This document shows, one piece after another, positions 39,219-52,868 of a stretch of 64,000 nt of DNA. The stretch is from NCBI RefSeq assembly GCF_014077095.1, contig NZ_JACGVG010000036.1, forward strand, positions 124,001 through 188,000, read 5' to 3'. Each line of letters begins with the position of its first letter. The stretch's first letter is position 1. The notes under the pieces are model-generated. The model was not told the DNA's origin. It saw only the letters and a program-made list of their open reading frames with translations, and ran no database searches. Source of the DNA: Colwellia sp. MB02u-6 (GTDB lineage: Bacteria > Pseudomonadota > Gammaproteobacteria > Enterobacterales > Alteromonadaceae). The translations under genes and the position numbers were made by a program.

Positions 39219-40403
39219 TTAAGCGATAATTTTAGATACAACACCAGCACCAACTGTACGACCACCTTCACGGATAGCGAAGCGTAAACCTTCGTCCATC
39301 GCAACTGGGTTGATAAGCTCTACAACAAACTTCAAGTTGTCGCCTGGCATTACCATTTCAACACCTTCAGGAAGCTCTACTGCACCAGTAATATCCGTTG
39401 TACGGAAGTAAAACTGTGGACGGTAGCCTTTAAAGAATGGCGTATGACGACCACCTTCATCTTTGCTTAGTACATAAACTTCTGACTCAAACTTAGTATG
39501 AGGTAAGATTGAACCAGGCTTACATAGTACTTGACCACGTTCAACGTCTTCACGCTTAAGACCACGAAGAAGAACACCACAGTTCTCGCCAGCACGACCT
39601 TCGTCAAGTAACTTGCGGAACATTTCAACACCAGTACAAGTAGATGTTTGTGTGTCACGAATACCAACAACTTCAACTGCGTCGCCGATTTTAACAATAC
39701 CGCGTTCAACACGACCTGTTACAACCGTACCACGACCTGAGATTGAGAATACATCTTCGATAGGCATGATGAATGCTCCATCAATTGCACGCTCTGGCTC
39801 TGGAATGTAGTTATCTAATGCATCAGCAAGTTCGATTACTTTCGCTTCCCATTTCTCGTCGCCTTGAAGAGCGCCAAGTGCTGAACCTTGAATTACCGGT
39901 AAATCATCACCTGGGAAGTCATATTCAGAAAGAAGTTCACGAACTTCCATTTCTACTAATTCTAATAATTCATCATCATCAACAACATCACATTTGTTCA
40001 TGAATACTATGATGAAAGGTACACCAACTTGACGTGATAACAAGATGTGCTCACGTGTTTGTGGCATAGGACCATCTGTAGCAGCAACTACTAAGATAGC
40101 GCCATCCATTTGTGCAGCACCAGTGATCATGTTTTTGATGTAATCGGCGTGACCAGGACAATCTACGTGCGCGTAGTGACGTGCAGCTGTATCATACTCA
40201 ATGTGAGAAGTATTAATCGTAATACCACGTTCACGTTCTTCAGGAGCGTTATCGATTTGTGCGAAATCTTTAACTTCACCACCGTGGACTTTAGTTAATA
40301 CTGCAGAGATAGCAGCTGTTAAAGTTGTTTTACCGTGATCGACGTGACCAATAGTACCAACGTTAACATGCGGTTTTAAACGTTCAAATTTTGCTTTAGC
40401 CAT
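39219..40403 (-). CDS. tuf: Elongation factor Tu (str-operon copy)
   Basis: This 394-residue GTPase delivers aminoacyl-tRNA to the ribosome. Motifs are [21 protein letters not shown], and the usual domain II/III sequences ending [10 protein letters not shown]. It follows fusA by 68 bp in the rpsL-rpsG-fusA-tuf order. The protein is identical to that of the second copy at 56683. The DNA differs by eye only at 40266, 40281, 40287, 40302, 40314 and 40350, all third codon positions close to the start. Confidence 0.99.
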   Translation of the reverse strand: MAKAKFERLKPHVNVGTIGHVDHGKTTLTAAISAVLTKVHGGEVKDFAQIDNAPEERERGITINTSHIEYDTAARHYAHVDCPGHADYIKNMITGAAQMDGAILVVAATDGPMPQTREHILLSRQVGVPFIIVFMNKCDVVDDDELLELVEMEVRELLSEYDFPGDDLPVIQGSALGALQGDEKWEAKVIELADALDNYIPEPERAIDGAFIMPIEDVFSISGRGTVVTGRVERGIVKIGDAVEVVGIRDTQTSTCTGVEMFRKLLDEGRAGENCGVLLRGLKREDVERGQVLCKPGSILPHTKFESEVYVLSKDEGGRHTPFFKGYRPQFYFRTTDITGAVELPEGVEMVMPGDNLKFVVELINPVAMDEGLRFAIREGGRTVGAGVVSKIIA

Positions 40404-40419
40404 TTTTCAATTACCTTAA

Positions 40420-40452
40420 AGTTTATTAAAAGCCCGGCCAAAAGACCGAGCC
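40420..40452 (-). terminator. Candidate attenuator between fusA and tuf
   Basis: On the minus strand GGCTCGGTC and GGCCGGGCT flank a TTTT loop; as RNA they pair over nine positions with G-U wobbles, followed by TTTTAAT. The gap is only 68 bp and tuf depends on read-through, so partial termination seems more likely than a full stop. It could also protect the mRNA end. Confidence 0.5.
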
Positions 40453-40471
40453 AGACTTTCAAAAAGCCTTA

Positions 40472-42568
40472 CTAAGATTCAATTATTTTGTCGGCAACAG
40501 CCTTTGGTGCTTCACTATATTCGTGAAACTCCATTGAGTATGATGCGCGACCTTGAGTTGCACTACGCAATGCAGTAGCGTAACCAAACATTTCAGATAG
40601 CGGCACAAATGCATTTACTATCTTCGAACCAGCTGGACCTTCGTCCATGCCATCGATCATGCCACGGCGACGGTTTAAGTCACCAACAACATCACCCATG
40701 TTTGCGTCTGGCGTAATAACTTCAACTTTCATCATTGGCTCAAGAATTACCGGTGACGCTTTTAGCGCCCCTTGTCTAAAACCAATTGATGCAGCGACTT
40801 TAAACGCCATTTCGTTTGAGTCAACGTCATGAAAAGAGCCATCGTAAAGCGTGACTTTGATGTCTAATAACGGGTAGCCCGCTAACACACCACTGTCCAT
40901 CTGCTCTCTACAACCCTGTTCAACTGAGGGGATAAATTCTTTTGGAACACTACCACCGACAATTTCATTAACAAACTCGAAGCCTTCACCTTTGGGTAAG
41001 GGCTCCATTTTCAACCAAACATGACCAAATTGACCACGACCACCTGATTGACGAACAAATTTACCTTCCACTTCAACCGTCGAACGAATGGTTTCGCGAT
41101 AAGCCACTTGTGGATTACCGACATTACATTCAACGCCAAATTCACGTTTCATGCGTTCAACTAGGATATCGAGGTGTAATTCCCCCATACCTGAAATGAT
41201 GGTTTGACCCGTTTCCTCATCAGAGACTACTCTAAATGACGGATCTTCTGCGGCCAACTTACCTAACGCAATGCCCATTTTTTCTTGGGAAGCGACAGTT
41301 TTTGGCTCAACTGCTACAGAAATTACTGGTTCAGGAAACTCCATACGTTCGAGCGTGATCACGTGATTCACATCACATAAAGTATCACCTGTAGTGACAT
41401 CTTTAAGACCAATAGCCGCAGCTATATCGCCTGCTCTTACTTCTTTAATTTCCTGACGGTCATTTGCATGCATTTGCACAATACGACCTAAACGCTCTTT
41501 TTTACCTTTCACAGGGTTGTATATACTGTCGCCAGTTTTTACTACACCTGAATAAACGCGAAAGAACGTTAACGTACCGACAAATGGGTCAGTGGCGATT
41601 TTAAATGCTAAAGCAGCAAATGGCGCTTTATCATCAGCCTCACGACAACCTTCAGTTTCGTTTTTGTCGTTATTAATACCTTTTATCGCTTCAACATCAG
41701 TTGGCGAAGGTAAAAATTCTACAACAGCATCAAGTACTGCTTGAACGCCTTTGTTCTTGAAAGCTGAGCCACAAGCACAAAGGACAATTTCATTGTTTAG
41801 CGTACGCGTACGCAGCGCAGATTTTATTTCTGCTTCGGATAAGTCACCTTCTTCAAGGTATTTATCCATTAATTCTTCAGAGGCTTCTGCAGCTTCAGAG
41901 ACCAGATGTTCATGCCAATGTTCGGCTTGCTCTAGCATCTCTGCTGGGATATCTTCATAAGTAAAGGTCATACCCTGGTCACTTTCGTTCCAGTTAATGG
42001 CTTTCATCTTGATTAAGTCGACAACACCAGTAAAGTCATCTTCAGCGCCAATTGCTAAATGAATGGGCACTGCATTAGCTTTTAAGCGAGAATTAAGTTG
42101 CTCAACTACTAATAAGAAGTCTGCACCTGTGCGGTCCATCTTATTAACAAAAACTAGCCGTGGAACAGAGTATTTCTCCATTTGACGCCAAACAGTTTCT
42201 GTTTGTGGTTGAACTCCTGAAGAAGCACATAATACTAATACCGCACCGTCTAATACACGTAATGAACGTTCTACTTCAATCGTAAAGTCTACGTGACCAG
42301 GGGTGTCGATGATATTAATGCGATGGTCTTCAAACTGGGCTTGCATGCCTTTCCAGAAACAAGTTGTTGCCGCAGAAGTGATGGTTATACCACGCTCTTG
42401 CTCTTGCTCCATCCAGTCCATAGTGGCTGCGCCATTATGAACTTCGCCGATCTTATGTGAACGACCAGTGTAGAAAAGTACCCTTTCTGTTGTTGTCGTT
42501 TTACCGGCATCGACATGAGCACAAATACCAATGTTCCGGTAACGCTCGATAGGGGTTATACGTGCCAC
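40472..42568 (-). CDS. fusA: Elongation factor G
   Basis: This 698-residue GTPase drives translocation and, with RRF, ribosome recycling. Motifs include [32 protein letters not shown], and the C-terminal [17 protein letters not shown]. The start is GTG 42568 (reading [12 protein letters not shown]), with GAGGAA upstream. It stands in the str operon. It is the canonical EF-G; a second EF-G gene lies at 34513. Confidence 0.99.
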   Translation of the reverse strand: MARITPIERYRNIGICAHVDAGKTTTTERVLFYTGRSHKIGEVHNGAATMDWMEQEQERGITITSAATTCFWKGMQAQFEDHRINIIDTPGHVDFTIEVERSLRVLDGAVLVLCASSGVQPQTETVWRQMEKYSVPRLVFVNKMDRTGADFLLVVEQLNSRLKANAVPIHLAIGAEDDFTGVVDLIKMKAINWNESDQGMTFTYEDIPAEMLEQAEHWHEHLVSEAAEASEELMDKYLEEGDLSEAEIKSALRTRTLNNEIVLCACGSAFKNKGVQAVLDAVVEFLPSPTDVEAIKGINNDKNETEGCREADDKAPFAALAFKIATDPFVGTLTFFRVYSGVVKTGDSIYNPVKGKKERLGRIVQMHANDRQEIKEVRAGDIAAAIGLKDVTTGDTLCDVNHVITLERMEFPEPVISVAVEPKTVASQEKMGIALGKLAAEDPSFRVVSDEETGQTIISGMGELHLDILVERMKREFGVECNVGNPQVAYRETIRSTVEVEGKFVRQSGGRGQFGHVWLKMEPLPKGEGFEFVNEIVGGSVPKEFIPSVEQGCREQMDSGVLAGYPLLDIKVTLYDGSFHDVDSNEMAFKVAASIGFRQGALKASPVILEPMMKVEVITPDANMGDVVGDLNRRRGMIDGMDEGPAGSKIVNAFVPLSEMFGYATALRSATQGRASYSMEFHEYSEAPKAVADKIIES

Positions 42569-42709
42569 AATTTATTCCTCTTTCTGAGACTTTATCTCAG
42601 ATTATAAAACAGTTGTGGTTATCACTTTATATCAATGTTGATATTCGGTGATAACCACGGCATTACGCTTGTTACTATAAAATCAGCAAATATTGCTAAT
42701 TCATAGTAC

Positions 42710-43201
<492 letters not shown>

Positions 43202-43279
43202 TCAGGTATAACCCAAAATTTAATATTTTATTTGGCCTTACTTAACGCTTTCTATCTCTAATTAAAGAAATAAAATAGC

Positions 43280-43672
<393 letters not shown>

Positions 43673-43680
43673 TTAAATTT

Positions 43681-43712
43681 GTGTAAATTCCAATCAATGG
43701 GGAAATTTACAC
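43681..43712 (-). promoter_or_regulatory. Hairpin in the str-operon leader, near rpsL
   Basis: GTGTAAATT (43681-43689) and AATTTACAC (43704-43712) are perfect 9-base arms; on the mRNA, CC/GG extends the stem past a one-base bulge. The hairpin ends 27 bases before the rpsL ATG. It may control ribosome access or mRNA stability. Confidence 0.5.
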
Positions 43713-43730
43713 CCTTATAAACGTGAAAAT

Positions 43731-43778
43731 CCGCGACCTCATATTCAATACTTAAAAGTAGGGAATACAGGGTCGCGG
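43731..43778 (-). promoter_or_regulatory. Segmented inverted repeat at the str promoter start site
   Basis: CCGCGACC (43731-43738) and GGTCGCGG (43771-43778) are perfect 8-base arms. Inside them TATTC/GAATA and TACTT/AAGTA also pair, giving three stems with small symmetric loops. The right arm coincides with the promoter discriminator, so part of it may not be transcribed. It may act in DNA or as a 5'-end RNA hairpin. Confidence 0.5.
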
Positions 43779-43779
43779 A

Positions 43780-43808
43780 ATTCTATAGGTCAAGCTTTAA
43801 CCTGTCAA
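43780..43808 (-). promoter_or_regulatory. str operon promoter
   Basis: On the minus strand TTGACA (43803-43808), 17 bp, TAGAAT (43780-43785), then discriminator TCCGCGACC. This is among the best sigma-70 matches in the window. It sits between rpoC and rpsL, so the str operon can be transcribed apart from rpoBC. The inverted repeat TTAACCTGTC/GACAGGTTAA (about 43798-43833) overlaps it, without a T-run. Confidence 0.85.
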
Positions 43809-43867
43809 GCTTTACTCGCAATAGACAGGTTAATCATCTGCTTTAACCAATTTTTCAATACGATTGA

Positions 43868-46800
43868 TTAAGATGACAAATCTGCATTCAAAGCATCCGT
43901 TAATGCTTGCGCTGCGTCGTCAGCTGATACTGTTACTTCTTCTACAGGAACAGCGTTTTTAGCACGCGCACGTTCTTGATGATAAGAATAACCAGTACCT
44001 GCTGGGATTAAGCGACCAACAATAACATTCTCTTTTAAGCCACGAAGTTTATCTTTCTTACCAGCTACCGCTGCTTCAGTCAGTACACGCGTCGTTTCTT
44101 GGAAAGAGGCTGCCGAGATAAATGACTCAGTGGCTAATGATGCTTTAGTAATACCCATCATTTGCATTTCGTATTCAGCTGGTTGTTTACCTGCAGCTTC
44201 TAATTCACGATTAGAGATATTGACACGGGCAACTTCCAGGACTTCGCCCTTAAGGAAGGTACTATCACCGGCATCTAAGATCTCACACTTGCGGATCATT
44301 TGACGCACGATAACTTCAATATGCTTATCGTTAATCTTAACACCTTGCAAACGGTACACTTCTTGTACTTCGTTAACAATATAGTTAGCTACTGGTGCTA
44401 CACCACGTAAACGTAAGATATCATGTGGAGACTCTGGACCATCGGCAATAACTTCACCTTTAAGTACAGATTCACCTTCAAACACGTTTAATTGACGCAT
44501 TTTAGGGATCATCTCTTCGTATATTTCACCACTTGGTTGTGTGATTAATAAACGCACTTTACCTTTAGTTTCTTTACCGAAGGCGATGATACCTGTCTTC
44601 TCAGCTAATATTGCTGGAAGTTTTGGCTTACGCGCTTCAAATAAATCAGCTACACGTGGCAAACCACCGGTAATATCACGCGTTTTCGACGACGCTTGAG
44701 GAATACGCGCTAACGCATCACCGATACCAACTTCTACACCATCTTCTAGGTTAACAATTGCATTACCTGGTAAGAAGTATTGTGCTGGAATTTCAGTGCC
44801 AGCGATCATCACATCGTTGCCTTTAGCATCAACCAATTTAACTGCTGGGCGCATTTCTTTACCCGCAGTATTACGTTGACCAACGTCCGTGACTACGATA
44901 CTTGATAAACCCGTAAGATCATCCGTTTGGCGAACCATAGTTACGCCATCAATAAGCTCAACGAATTGCACCTTACCAGCTACTTCTGTGATAATAGGAT
45001 GCGTATGCGGGTCCCAGTTAGCAATGATATCGCCTGAGTTTAGTACTTCGCCATCTTTCTTATTAAGAATGGTACCGTAAGGTACTTTATAACGCTCTTT
45101 CTCGCGACCAAGCTCATCAATTACCGTTAGCTCAGATGAACGAGAGGTAATCACTAAGTGATCTTCAGAGTTAGTTACAAATTTAGCATTTTGTAATTTC
45201 AGCGTACCTGTATTCTTAACCTGTACGTTGTTCTCTGCTGATGCACGAGATGCCGCACCACCAATATGGAACGTACGCATAGTTAACTGAGTACCTGGTT
45301 CACCGATAGATTGTGCTGCCACAACGCCAATCGCTTCACCTTGGTTGATCATATGTCCACGAGCCAAATCACGGCCGTAACAATGAGCACAAATACCGAA
45401 ATCGGTTTTACAGGTAATGATTGAACGTACTTTCATTTGATCAATTGAATTTTCTTCAATGAAATCACATAAAGCTTCGTCAATTAGCGTATTACGCGGT
45501 AATAAAACTTCATTGGTACCCGGTCTAACCACATCTTCAGCGACAACACGACCCAGCACACGTTCACGTAACGGTTCAACAACATCGCCACCTTCAATCA
45601 ATGGTGTCATTTGTAGCCCGTCTAATGTGCCACAGTCATGTTCGGTAACAACCAAATCTTGTGCAACATCAACTAAACGACGAGTCAAGTAACCCGAGTT
45701 AGCTGTTTTCAATGCCGTATCAGCCAAACCTTTACGCGCACCATGAGTAGAGATGAAGTATTGTAATACGTTCAAACCTTCACGGAAGTTAGCGGTGATT
45801 GGCGTTTCGATGATTGAACCATCTGGTTTTGCCATCAAACCACGCATACCTGCAAGCTGACGAATCTGAGCAGCACTACCACGAGCACCTGAATCGGCCA
45901 TCATGTAGATTGAGTTGAAAGAGTCTTGCTCTTCTGGCTCACCGTCACGGTTAATCACAGTTTCTTTTGATAAGTTGTCCATCATAGCTTTCGAGATTTT
46001 CTCGTTGGCAGATGACCAAATATCAATAACTTTGTTGTACTTTTCACCCTGAGTTACAAGACCTTGCTCGAACTGAGTTTGAATTTCTTTAACTTCTTCT
46101 TCTGACTCTTCAATGATGGTGTATTTCGCCGCTGGAATAACCATATCGTCGATACCAACTGAAGCACCCGCGATCATCGCGTAGTGGAAACCTGTGTACA
46201 TAATCTGGTCAGCAAAGATAACAGTATCTTTAAGACCTAAGTTACGGTACGCATGGTTAATCAGTTTTGAAATTGGCTTTTTACCTAGTGGCTGATCAAT
46301 AAGATCATAAGGCATGCCGTCTGGACATACTTGCCATAAGATTGCACGACCGACAGTAGTATCACGCAGCTTAGTTAGTGGTTCATACACACCATCGCTG
46401 TTACGAACATGTTCAGTAATACGAACTTTCACACGGGCATGAAGTTCAGCAAAGCCTGTACGGTAAGCTTTTTCAACTTCTTTGATGTCAGTAAAAGTCA
46501 TACCTTCACCTAAACCATTAACACGATCGCGCGTTAGATAATATAAACCTAATACAACATCCTGTGATGGTACGATGATTGGATCACCGTTAGCAGGTGA
46601 AAGAACGTTATTCGTTGACATCATCAACGTACGTGCTTCCATTTGTGCTTCGATTGTCAACGGTACGTGTACCGCCATTTGGTCACCATCGAAATCGGCG
46701 TTATAGGCCGCACAAACCAACGGGTGCAAATGAATCGCTTTACCTTCAATTAGTACAGGTTCAAACGCTTGGATACCCAATCTATGAAGTGTAGGTGCAC

Positions 46801-48073
46801 GGTTAAGCATAACCGGATGTTCACGAATTACTTCGTCAAGTACATCCCAAACTTCAGCGCCTTCACGTTCAACTAATTTCTTAGCTGCTTTAATTGTAGT
46901 TGCTAAGCCACGTGCTTCTAACTTACCGTAAATAAATGGCTTGAATAGTTCAAGTGCCATTTTCTTAGGTAAACCACATTGATGTAAACGTAATGTTGGA
47001 CCAACAGTGATTACAGAACGACCAGAATAATCAACACGTTTACCCAATAAATTCTGACGGAAACGACCTTGCTTACCTTTGATCATATCGGCAAGAGATT
47101 TAAGAGGACGTTTGTTAGAACCGGTAATGGCACGACCACGACGACCGTTGTCTAGTAAGGCATCAACAGATTCTTGCAGCATACGCTTTTCGTTACGTAC
47201 GATGATATCTGGTGCAACTAAGTCTAGAAGACGTTTTAAACGGTTGTTACGGTTGATTACACGACGGTATAAGTCGTTTAAATCAGACGTTGCAAAACGG
47301 CCACCATCCAATGGTACCAACGGACGTAAATCTGGTGGTAAGATTGGTAAAACGTTCATGATCATCCACTCAGGCTTATTGCCTGATGCTGCGAATGCTT
47401 CCATCAATTTCAAACGTTTAGTGATTTTCTTACGTTTTGTTTCAGAACCAATTTCAGGTAACTCTTCACGCATTTGCGCTACTTCACCGTCAAGATCAAT
47501 CTGTTGTAATAACGCAAGTACCGCTTCAGCACCCATTAGGGCGTCAAATTCGTCACCGTGCTCTTCTAAAGCATCAAGATATTCTTCTTCGGTTAGAATT
47601 TGGCTTTTCTCTAATGTTGTCATACCAGGTTCGGTAACAACGTAAGATTCAAAATAAAGCACACGCTCAATATCACGTAACGTCATGTCTAATAATAGAC
47701 CGATACGAGATGGTAATGACTTTAAGAACCAAATATGGGCAACTGGACTTGCTAGTTCGATATGACCCATGCGGTCACGACGAACTTTAGTTAATGTAAC
47801 TTCAACGCCACATTTTTCACAAATTACACCACGGTGCTTAAGGCGTTTGTATTTGCCACAAAGACATTCGTAGTCTTTAACTGGGCCAAAAATACGCGCA
47901 CAGAACAAACCATCACGTTCCGGCTTAAAAGTACGATAGTTAATCGTCTCAGGTTTCTTTACTTCACCAAATGACCATGAACGAATCATGTCAGGTGAAG
48001 CTAGTCCGATGCGAATACCATCGAACTCTTCTGTTTGATTTTGTTGCTTAAGAAACTTAAGTAAATCTTTCAC
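43868..48073 (-). CDS. rpoC: RNA polymerase beta' subunit
   Basis: This 1401-residue subunit carries the catalytic magnesium site [12 protein letters not shown]. The N-terminal zinc site is [20 protein letters not shown] (ending GCGVEV), and the second zinc site includes [19 protein letters not shown]. The length is close to the E. coli protein (1407). It starts at GTG 48073, as in E. coli, with GGAGAG upstream. It follows rpoB by 105 bp with a stable intercistronic hairpin. Confidence 0.99.
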   Translation of the reverse strand: MKDLLKFLKQQNQTEEFDGIRIGLASPDMIRSWSFGEVKKPETINYRTFKPERDGLFCARIFGPVKDYECLCGKYKRLKHRGVICEKCGVEVTLTKVRRDRMGHIELASPVAHIWFLKSLPSRIGLLLDMTLRDIERVLYFESYVVTEPGMTTLEKSQILTEEEYLDALEEHGDEFDALMGAEAVLALLQQIDLDGEVAQMREELPEIGSETKRKKITKRLKLMEAFAASGNKPEWMIMNVLPILPPDLRPLVPLDGGRFATSDLNDLYRRVINRNNRLKRLLDLVAPDIIVRNEKRMLQESVDALLDNGRRGRAITGSNKRPLKSLADMIKGKQGRFRQNLLGKRVDYSGRSVITVGPTLRLHQCGLPKKMALELFKPFIYGKLEARGLATTIKAAKKLVEREGAEVWDVLDEVIREHPVMLNRAPTLHRLGIQAFEPVLIEGKAIHLHPLVCAAYNADFDGDQMAVHVPLTIEAQMEARTLMMSTNNVLSPANGDPIIVPSQDVVLGLYYLTRDRVNGLGEGMTFTDIKEVEKAYRTGFAELHARVKVRITEHVRNSDGVYEPLTKLRDTTVGRAILWQVCPDGMPYDLIDQPLGKKPISKLINHAYRNLGLKDTVIFADQIMYTGFHYAMIAGASVGIDDMVIPAAKYTIIEESEEEVKEIQTQFEQGLVTQGEKYNKVIDIWSSANEKISKAMMDNLSKETVINRDGEPEEQDSFNSIYMMADSGARGSAAQIRQLAGMRGLMAKPDGSIIETPITANFREGLNVLQYFISTHGARKGLADTALKTANSGYLTRRLVDVAQDLVVTEHDCGTLDGLQMTPLIEGGDVVEPLRERVLGRVVAEDVVRPGTNEVLLPRNTLIDEALCDFIEENSIDQMKVRSIITCKTDFGICAHCYGRDLARGHMINQGEAIGVVAAQSIGEPGTQLTMRTFHIGGAASRASAENNVQVKNTGTLKLQNAKFVTNSEDHLVITSRSSELTVIDELGREKERYKVPYGTILNKKDGEVLNSGDIIANWDPHTHPIITEVAGKVQFVELIDGVTMVRQTDDLTGLSSIVVTDVGQRNTAGKEMRPAVKLVDAKGNDVMIAGTEIPAQYFLPGNAIVNLEDGVEVGIGDALARIPQASSKTRDITGGLPRVADLFEARKPKLPAILAEKTGIIAFGKETKGKVRLLITQPSGEIYEEMIPKMRQLNVFEGESVLKGEVIADGPESPHDILRLRGVAPVANYIVNEVQEVYRLQGVKINDKHIEVIVRQMIRKCEILDAGDSTFLKGEVLEVARVNISNRELEAAGKQPAEYEMQMMGITKASLATESFISAASFQETTRVLTEAAVAGKKDKLRGLKENVIVGRLIPAGTGYSYHQERARAKNAVPVEEVTVSADDAAQALTDALNADLSS

Positions 48074-48101
48074 ACACTCTCTCCTGTCGGAGTTAAATAC
48101 C

Positions 48102-48127
48102 GGAGAGAACAGTTATCTGTTCTCTCC
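48102..48127 (-). repeat. Perfect intercistronic hairpin between rpoB and rpoC
   Basis: GGAGAGAACAG (48102-48112) and CTGTTCTCTCC (48117-48127) form an 11-bp perfect stem with a TTAT loop. No T-run follows on the minus strand, so it is probably a processing or mRNA-stability element and not a terminator. Confidence 0.75.
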
Positions 48128-48178
48128 CTGTACTGACTTCAGCTTGTGCTAAAAGTCAGCAATGTAGCTTGAGGTAGC

Positions 48179-51100
48179 TTAGTCCTGATCTAATTCGATG
48201 TTGATACCCAACGAACGAATTTCTTTCAACAATACGTTGAATGATTCAGGGATACCCGGCTCCATGCGATGATCACCGTCAACTAAGTTTTTATACATCT
48301 TAGTACGACCGTTAACATCATCAGATTTAACCGTTAACATTTCTTGCAAGGTGTAAGCAGCACCGTATGCTTCAAGTGCCCATACTTCCATTTCACCGAA
48401 ACGCTGACCACCAAACTGTGCTTTACCACCTAGAGGCTGTTGCGTTACTAGCGAGTATGAACCCGTAGAACGCGCATGCATTTTGTCATCAACTAAATGG
48501 TTTAGTTTTAACATATACATGTAACCAACCGTCACAGGACGCTCAAAGTTACGACCGGTACGGCCGTCCGTCAGCGTAAATTGACCACTTTCAGGCATAT
48601 CAGCAAGTTTAAATAAGTCTTTAATTTCTTTCTCGCTGGCACCATCAAATACTGGTGTCGCAATCGGAAGACCTGCTCGTAAGTTGCCCGCTAAGCGCAT
48701 AATTTCATCATCGGAAAATGAATCAATATCAACTTCTTGGCGAGATTCACCTAGGTTGTACACTTCTTTTAAGAATTCACGTAATTTATGAATTTCTAAT
48801 TGAGCTTCCAACATACGGTTAATTTTTTCACCAATACCACGTGCTGCCATACCTAAATGTGTTTCTAGGATCTGACCAATGTTCATTCGTGATGGAACAC
48901 CCAATGGGTTAAGTACCACATCAACAGGAACACCGTATTGGTCGTAAGGCATGTCTTCAACAGGTACTACGTTTGAAATAACACCTTTGTTACCATGACG
49001 ACCGGCCATTTTATCACCTGGCTGGATACGACGCTTAACCGCTAAATACACTTTAATAATTTTCAACACGCCTGGCGCTAAATCAGCACCTTGAGTGATT
49101 TTACGACGCTTAACTTCATACTTTTTATCAAAGTCTGCTTTAATGTTGTCGTACTGTTCAGCAATTTGTTCAAGCTCTGACTGTTGACCTTCATCAGCTA
49201 AGTTTTGAACTAACCACTTATCACGAGACATGCTGTTAAGATCAGATTCATTTAAACCTGAGCCTAGCAATAATTTTTTCGCACGTGCATAAATACCATC
49301 TTCTAAAATACTAAACTCATCACCCAAGTCTTTCTTAACTTGTTTAAGTTGCATTTCTTCGATTTCAACAGCACGAGCATCTTTATCTACACCGTCACGG
49401 GTGAAGATTTGTACATCGATGATGGTACCAGACACTGAGTTAGGTACACGTAAAGAGCTGTCTTTAACGTCAGCTGCTTTTTCACCAAAGATGGCACGTA
49501 ATAGTTTTTCTTCTGGCGTTAACTGTGTTTCACCTTTAGGAGTAACTTTACCCACTAAGATGTCGCCACCATTAACTTCAGCACCAATATAAACAACACC
49601 CGCTTCATCTAGTTTAGATAATGCAGACTCGCCAACATTTGGAATATCAGCCGTTATTTCTTCGCTGCCCAGCTTAGTGTCACGAGCAATACAAGTTAGC
49701 TCTTGAATATGAATCGTAGTAAAACGATCTTCAGTAGCTACACGCTCAGATAACAACATGGAATCTTCGAAGTTGTAACCGTTCCAAGGCATGAAAGCGA
49801 TACGCATGTTCTGACCAAGGGCTAATTCGCCCATGTCCGTTGAAGGACCATCAGCTAGCACATCACCACGCACTACAGGCTCAGCCATACGACAAGTTGG
49901 ACGTTGGTTGATACAAGTGTTTTGGTTTGAACGGGTGTATTTAGTTAGGTTATAAATATCAATACCCGCTTCACCAGCGTGCATTTCATTTTCATTAACT
50001 TTAACAACAATACGTGAAGCGTCAACGTAAGCAACAACACCACCACGTTTAGCAACAACAGTTACACCAGAGTCAACAGCAACAATTTTCTCCATGCCGG
50101 TACCCACAAGTGGTTTATCCACTCTTAATGTCGGTACTGCTTGACGTTGCATGTTCGAACCCATCAAGGCTCTGTTCGCATCATCGTGCTCTAGGAATGG
50201 AATAAGTGACGCCGCAACAGAAACGATTTGCTGTGGAGAAACATCCATATACTGAACTTGTTCAGCAGACATCAAAGTAAATTCGTTTTTATGGCGACAA
50301 GCCACTAAGCCTGCAACTAGTTTACCCTCTGCATCAACTTCAGCAGTGGTTTGTGCAATAACGAAGTTACCTTCTTCAATAGCAGAAAGGTAATCTATGT
50401 CGTCAGTAATTAAACCATCAACAATTTTACGGTAAGGTGTTTCCAAGAAGCCAAAATCGTTAGTACGTGCATAACACGATAACGAGTTGATCAAACCAAT
50501 GTTTGGACCTTCCGGTGTTTCAATTGGACAAACACGACCGTAGTGAGTTGGATGTACATCACGGACTTCAAAACCAGCACGTTCACGTGTCAAACCACCT
50601 GGCCCTAAAGCAGAAATACGACGCTTATGCGTCACTTCTGATAACGGGTTGTTTTGATCCATAAATTGTGACAATTGTGATGAACCAAAAAATTCTTTAA
50701 CGGCAGCAGAAATCGGCTTAGCGTTAATTAGATCTTGTGGCATGATCGCATCTAAGTCGCCAAGACTTAAACGTTCACGAACAGCACGTTCAACACGTAC
50801 TAAACCAACACGGAATTGGTTTTCTGCCATTTCACCTACAGAGCGAATACGACGGTTACCTAAGTGATCAATATCATCAACTTCACCTTTACCGTCACGT
50901 ATGCCGATTAAGGTTTTCATCACTGAAATGATATCTTCTTTAGATAGCACACCGGTACCAATATCATCAGCATTGCCAACACGACGGTTGAACTTCATAC
51001 GACCTACTGTTGACAGATCATAACGCTCTAATGCAAAAAATAGGTTATTAAATAGCGTATCAGCTGCGTCTTTTGTTGGCGGCTCGCCTGGACGCATCAT

Positions 51101-52207
51101 ACGATAAATTTCCACTAACGCTTCTAAGCGGTTAGTAGAATTGTCGACACGTAGTGTGTCTGACATATATGAACCAACATCAAATTCGTTCATATATAAA
51201 GTAGAAAGTACTTTATGGCCAGCTTGGCTTAACTCAGCTAGCATTTCTAGCGTGATTTCAGCATTCGCTTCAGCAATGACTTCACCCGTAGATTTGTCAA
51301 TGTAAGCTTTAGACAGCACTTTGCCAACGATGTATTCAGCAGGTACTTCTAATTTTTCAAGCTTAGCTTTTTCTAGAGATTTAATATGACGAGCAGTGAT
51401 ACGTCGGCCTTGCTCAACTAAAATATCACCTTTAGGTAATTTTATGTCGAAAGTAGCCGTTTCACCACGTAAGCGTTCTGGAATTAAATCCATTACTAAC
51501 TTATCGCCTTTAATAGAAAATTCTGTTGTATCGTAGAAGATATCTAAAATTTCTTCCGTTGAGTACTCTAAAGCACGCAAAATTATCGACGCAGGTAATT
51601 TACGACGACGGTCAATACGAACAAATAAGTTATCTTTTGGATCAAATTCGAAATCTAACCATGAACCACGGTAAGGTATAACACGAGCGTTATATAACAC
51701 TTTACCTGATGAATGCGTTTTTCCTTTATCGTGATCGAAAAACACACCTGGAGAACGGTGTAATTGTGAAACAATAACACGCTCTGTACCATTGATGACA
51801 AACGTACCGTTGTCAGTCATTAATGGTATTTCACCCATGTATACTTCTTGTTCTTTGATATCTTTTACTGTGCCTGCCGCCGCTTCTTTATCATAAACGA
51901 CTAAACGTAATTTAACGCGTAATGGCGCAGAGTAGGTGATACCGCGGATTTGACATTCTTTAACATCAAATAACGGCTCGCCCAAACGATAGCTTACAAA
52001 TTGTAATTCTGAGCTACCAGAATAAGCTTTAATTGGAAAAATAGAATGAAATGCAGCCTCTAGGCCTGTTTCACCTGTTGGATCAATATCAATAAACTTA
52101 CGGAAAGATTCGAGTTGGATTGATAACAAGAATGGATAATCCATTACTTGAACACTTTTACCAAAGTCCTTACGAATACGTTTCTTTTCAGAGTAAGAGT
52201 AAACCAT
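48179..52207 (-). CDS. rpoB: RNA polymerase beta subunit
   Basis: This 1342-residue protein has the same length as E. coli RpoB. The rifampicin-binding cluster ([20 protein letters not shown] and [16 protein letters not shown]) is wild type at the usual resistance positions. Other fixed parts are [17 protein letters not shown] and, near the C terminus, [20 protein letters not shown]. It starts at ATG 52207. It follows rplL with an attenuator-like hairpin in the 198-bp gap. Confidence 0.99.
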   Translation of the reverse strand: MVYSYSEKKRIRKDFGKSVQVMDYPFLLSIQLESFRKFIDIDPTGETGLEAAFHSIFPIKAYSGSSELQFVSYRLGEPLFDVKECQIRGITYSAPLRVKLRLVVYDKEAAAGTVKDIKEQEVYMGEIPLMTDNGTFVINGTERVIVSQLHRSPGVFFDHDKGKTHSSGKVLYNARVIPYRGSWLDFEFDPKDNLFVRIDRRRKLPASIILRALEYSTEEILDIFYDTTEFSIKGDKLVMDLIPERLRGETATFDIKLPKGDILVEQGRRITARHIKSLEKAKLEKLEVPAEYIVGKVLSKAYIDKSTGEVIAEANAEITLEMLAELSQAGHKVLSTLYMNEFDVGSYMSDTLRVDNSTNRLEALVEIYRMMRPGEPPTKDAADTLFNNLFFALERYDLSTVGRMKFNRRVGNADDIGTGVLSKEDIISVMKTLIGIRDGKGEVDDIDHLGNRRIRSVGEMAENQFRVGLVRVERAVRERLSLGDLDAIMPQDLINAKPISAAVKEFFGSSQLSQFMDQNNPLSEVTHKRRISALGPGGLTRERAGFEVRDVHPTHYGRVCPIETPEGPNIGLINSLSCYARTNDFGFLETPYRKIVDGLITDDIDYLSAIEEGNFVIAQTTAEVDAEGKLVAGLVACRHKNEFTLMSAEQVQYMDVSPQQIVSVAASLIPFLEHDDANRALMGSNMQRQAVPTLRVDKPLVGTGMEKIVAVDSGVTVVAKRGGVVAYVDASRIVVKVNENEMHAGEAGIDIYNLTKYTRSNQNTCINQRPTCRMAEPVVRGDVLADGPSTDMGELALGQNMRIAFMPWNGYNFEDSMLLSERVATEDRFTTIHIQELTCIARDTKLGSEEITADIPNVGESALSKLDEAGVVYIGAEVNGGDILVGKVTPKGETQLTPEEKLLRAIFGEKAADVKDSSLRVPNSVSGTIIDVQIFTRDGVDKDARAVEIEEMQLKQVKKDLGDEFSILEDGIYARAKKLLLGSGLNESDLNSMSRDKWLVQNLADEGQQSELEQIAEQYDNIKADFDKKYEVKRRKITQGADLAPGVLKIIKVYLAVKRRIQPGDKMAGRHGNKGVISNVVPVEDMPYDQYGVPVDVVLNPLGVPSRMNIGQILETHLGMAARGIGEKINRMLEAQLEIHKLREFLKEVYNLGESRQEVDIDSFSDDEIMRLAGNLRAGLPIATPVFDGASEKEIKDLFKLADMPESGQFTLTDGRTGRNFERPVTVGYMYMLKLNHLVDDKMHARSTGSYSLVTQQPLGGKAQFGGQRFGEMEVWALEAYGAAYTLQEMLTVKSDDVNGRTKMYKNLVDGDHRMEPGIPESFNVLLKEIRSLGINIELDQD

Positions 52208-52240
52208 GGGGTTCCTCAGCTTGCTGGTTATGGCCGAATC

Positions 52241-52258
52241 TGTCTTAAAAAAGACAGG
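52241..52258 (-). repeat. Hairpin in the rpoB leader
   Basis: CTGTCTT and AAGACAG form a 7-bp stem with a 4-base A loop (T on mRNA), 34 bp before rpoB. In E. coli this gap holds an RNase III site; a similar role here is possible but unproven. Confidence 0.5.
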
Positions 52259-52337
52259 ATATAGCAGTGATACTTTTTTTATCGAGCATCAAATAATGCG
52301 CTATTTTGGTTCAAAAAAAAACCACTTTCTTTAGCGC

Positions 52338-52368
52338 AAAAAGGCCGGTGACGTTTAAATCACCAGCC
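52338..52368 (-). terminator. Attenuator between rplL and rpoB
   Basis: On the minus strand GGCTGGTGA and TCACCGGCC (one mismatch) form a stem followed by TTTTTGCGC. E. coli has a partial terminator in the same place that lowers rpoBC expression relative to the ribosomal genes. A second small hairpin TTGCCT/AGGCAA lies at 52370-52385. Confidence 0.75.
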
Positions 52369-52405
52369 ATTGCCTTTTCAGGCAAATAATCTGTTTAAAA
52401 ACAGA

Positions 52406-52768
52406 CTATTTGATCTCAACAGAAGCACCTGCTTCTTCAAGAGTTTTCTTAAGCGCTTCAGCTTCAGCTTTATCAACGCCTTCTTTAATTGCTTTTGGAG
52501 CTGATTCAACTAAGTCTTTAGCTTCTTTTAAGCCAAGACCTGTAGCGCCACGAACTGCTTTGATTACAGCAACTTTCTTCTCGCCGAAGCTAGTCATAAC
52601 TACATCAAATTCAGTTTGTTCTTCAACAGCTTCAGCAGGTCCAGCAGCGGCAACAGCAGCTGATGCAGATACGCCAAATTTTTCTTCCATTGCTTCAATA
52701 AGTGCAACAACGTCCATTACTGACATTTCAGCAACTGCGTTTAGGATATCGTCTTTAGAAATAGACAT
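52406..52768 (-). CDS. rplL: 50S ribosomal protein L7/L12
   Basis: This 120-residue stalk protein recruits translation factors. It starts [20 protein letters not shown], has an alanine-rich hinge ([15 protein letters not shown]) and the C-terminal factor-binding domain ([16 protein letters not shown]). ATG 52768 follows AGGAAA by six bases; a TTG six codons upstream is rejected. It lies 100 bp after rplJ. Confidence 0.98.
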   Translation of the reverse strand: MSISKDDILNAVAEMSVMDVVALIEAMEEKFGVSASAAVAAAGPAEAVEEQTEFDVVMTSFGEKKVAVIKAVRGATGLGLKEAKDLVESAPKAIKEGVDKAEAEALKKTLEEAGASVEIK

Positions 52769-52868
52769 TTTAAATTTCCTGTTCAATTAACAACCTGTTG
52801 GCTGTTATAAATAACTATAAATACAAAAAGTGCAAATTGTGCTCTTAAATTTAAGAGGTAAACAATTA

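Noticed and set aside
47079-47645. 188-codon open frame on the plus strand
   Set aside because: It is antisense to rpoC and has no ribosome site or family character; a shadow of the conserved coding frame.
52410-52790. 126-codon plus-strand frame antisense to rplL
   Set aside because: It mirrors rplL almost exactly and is rich in Ser/Ala from the complement of alanine codons; no independent evidence.
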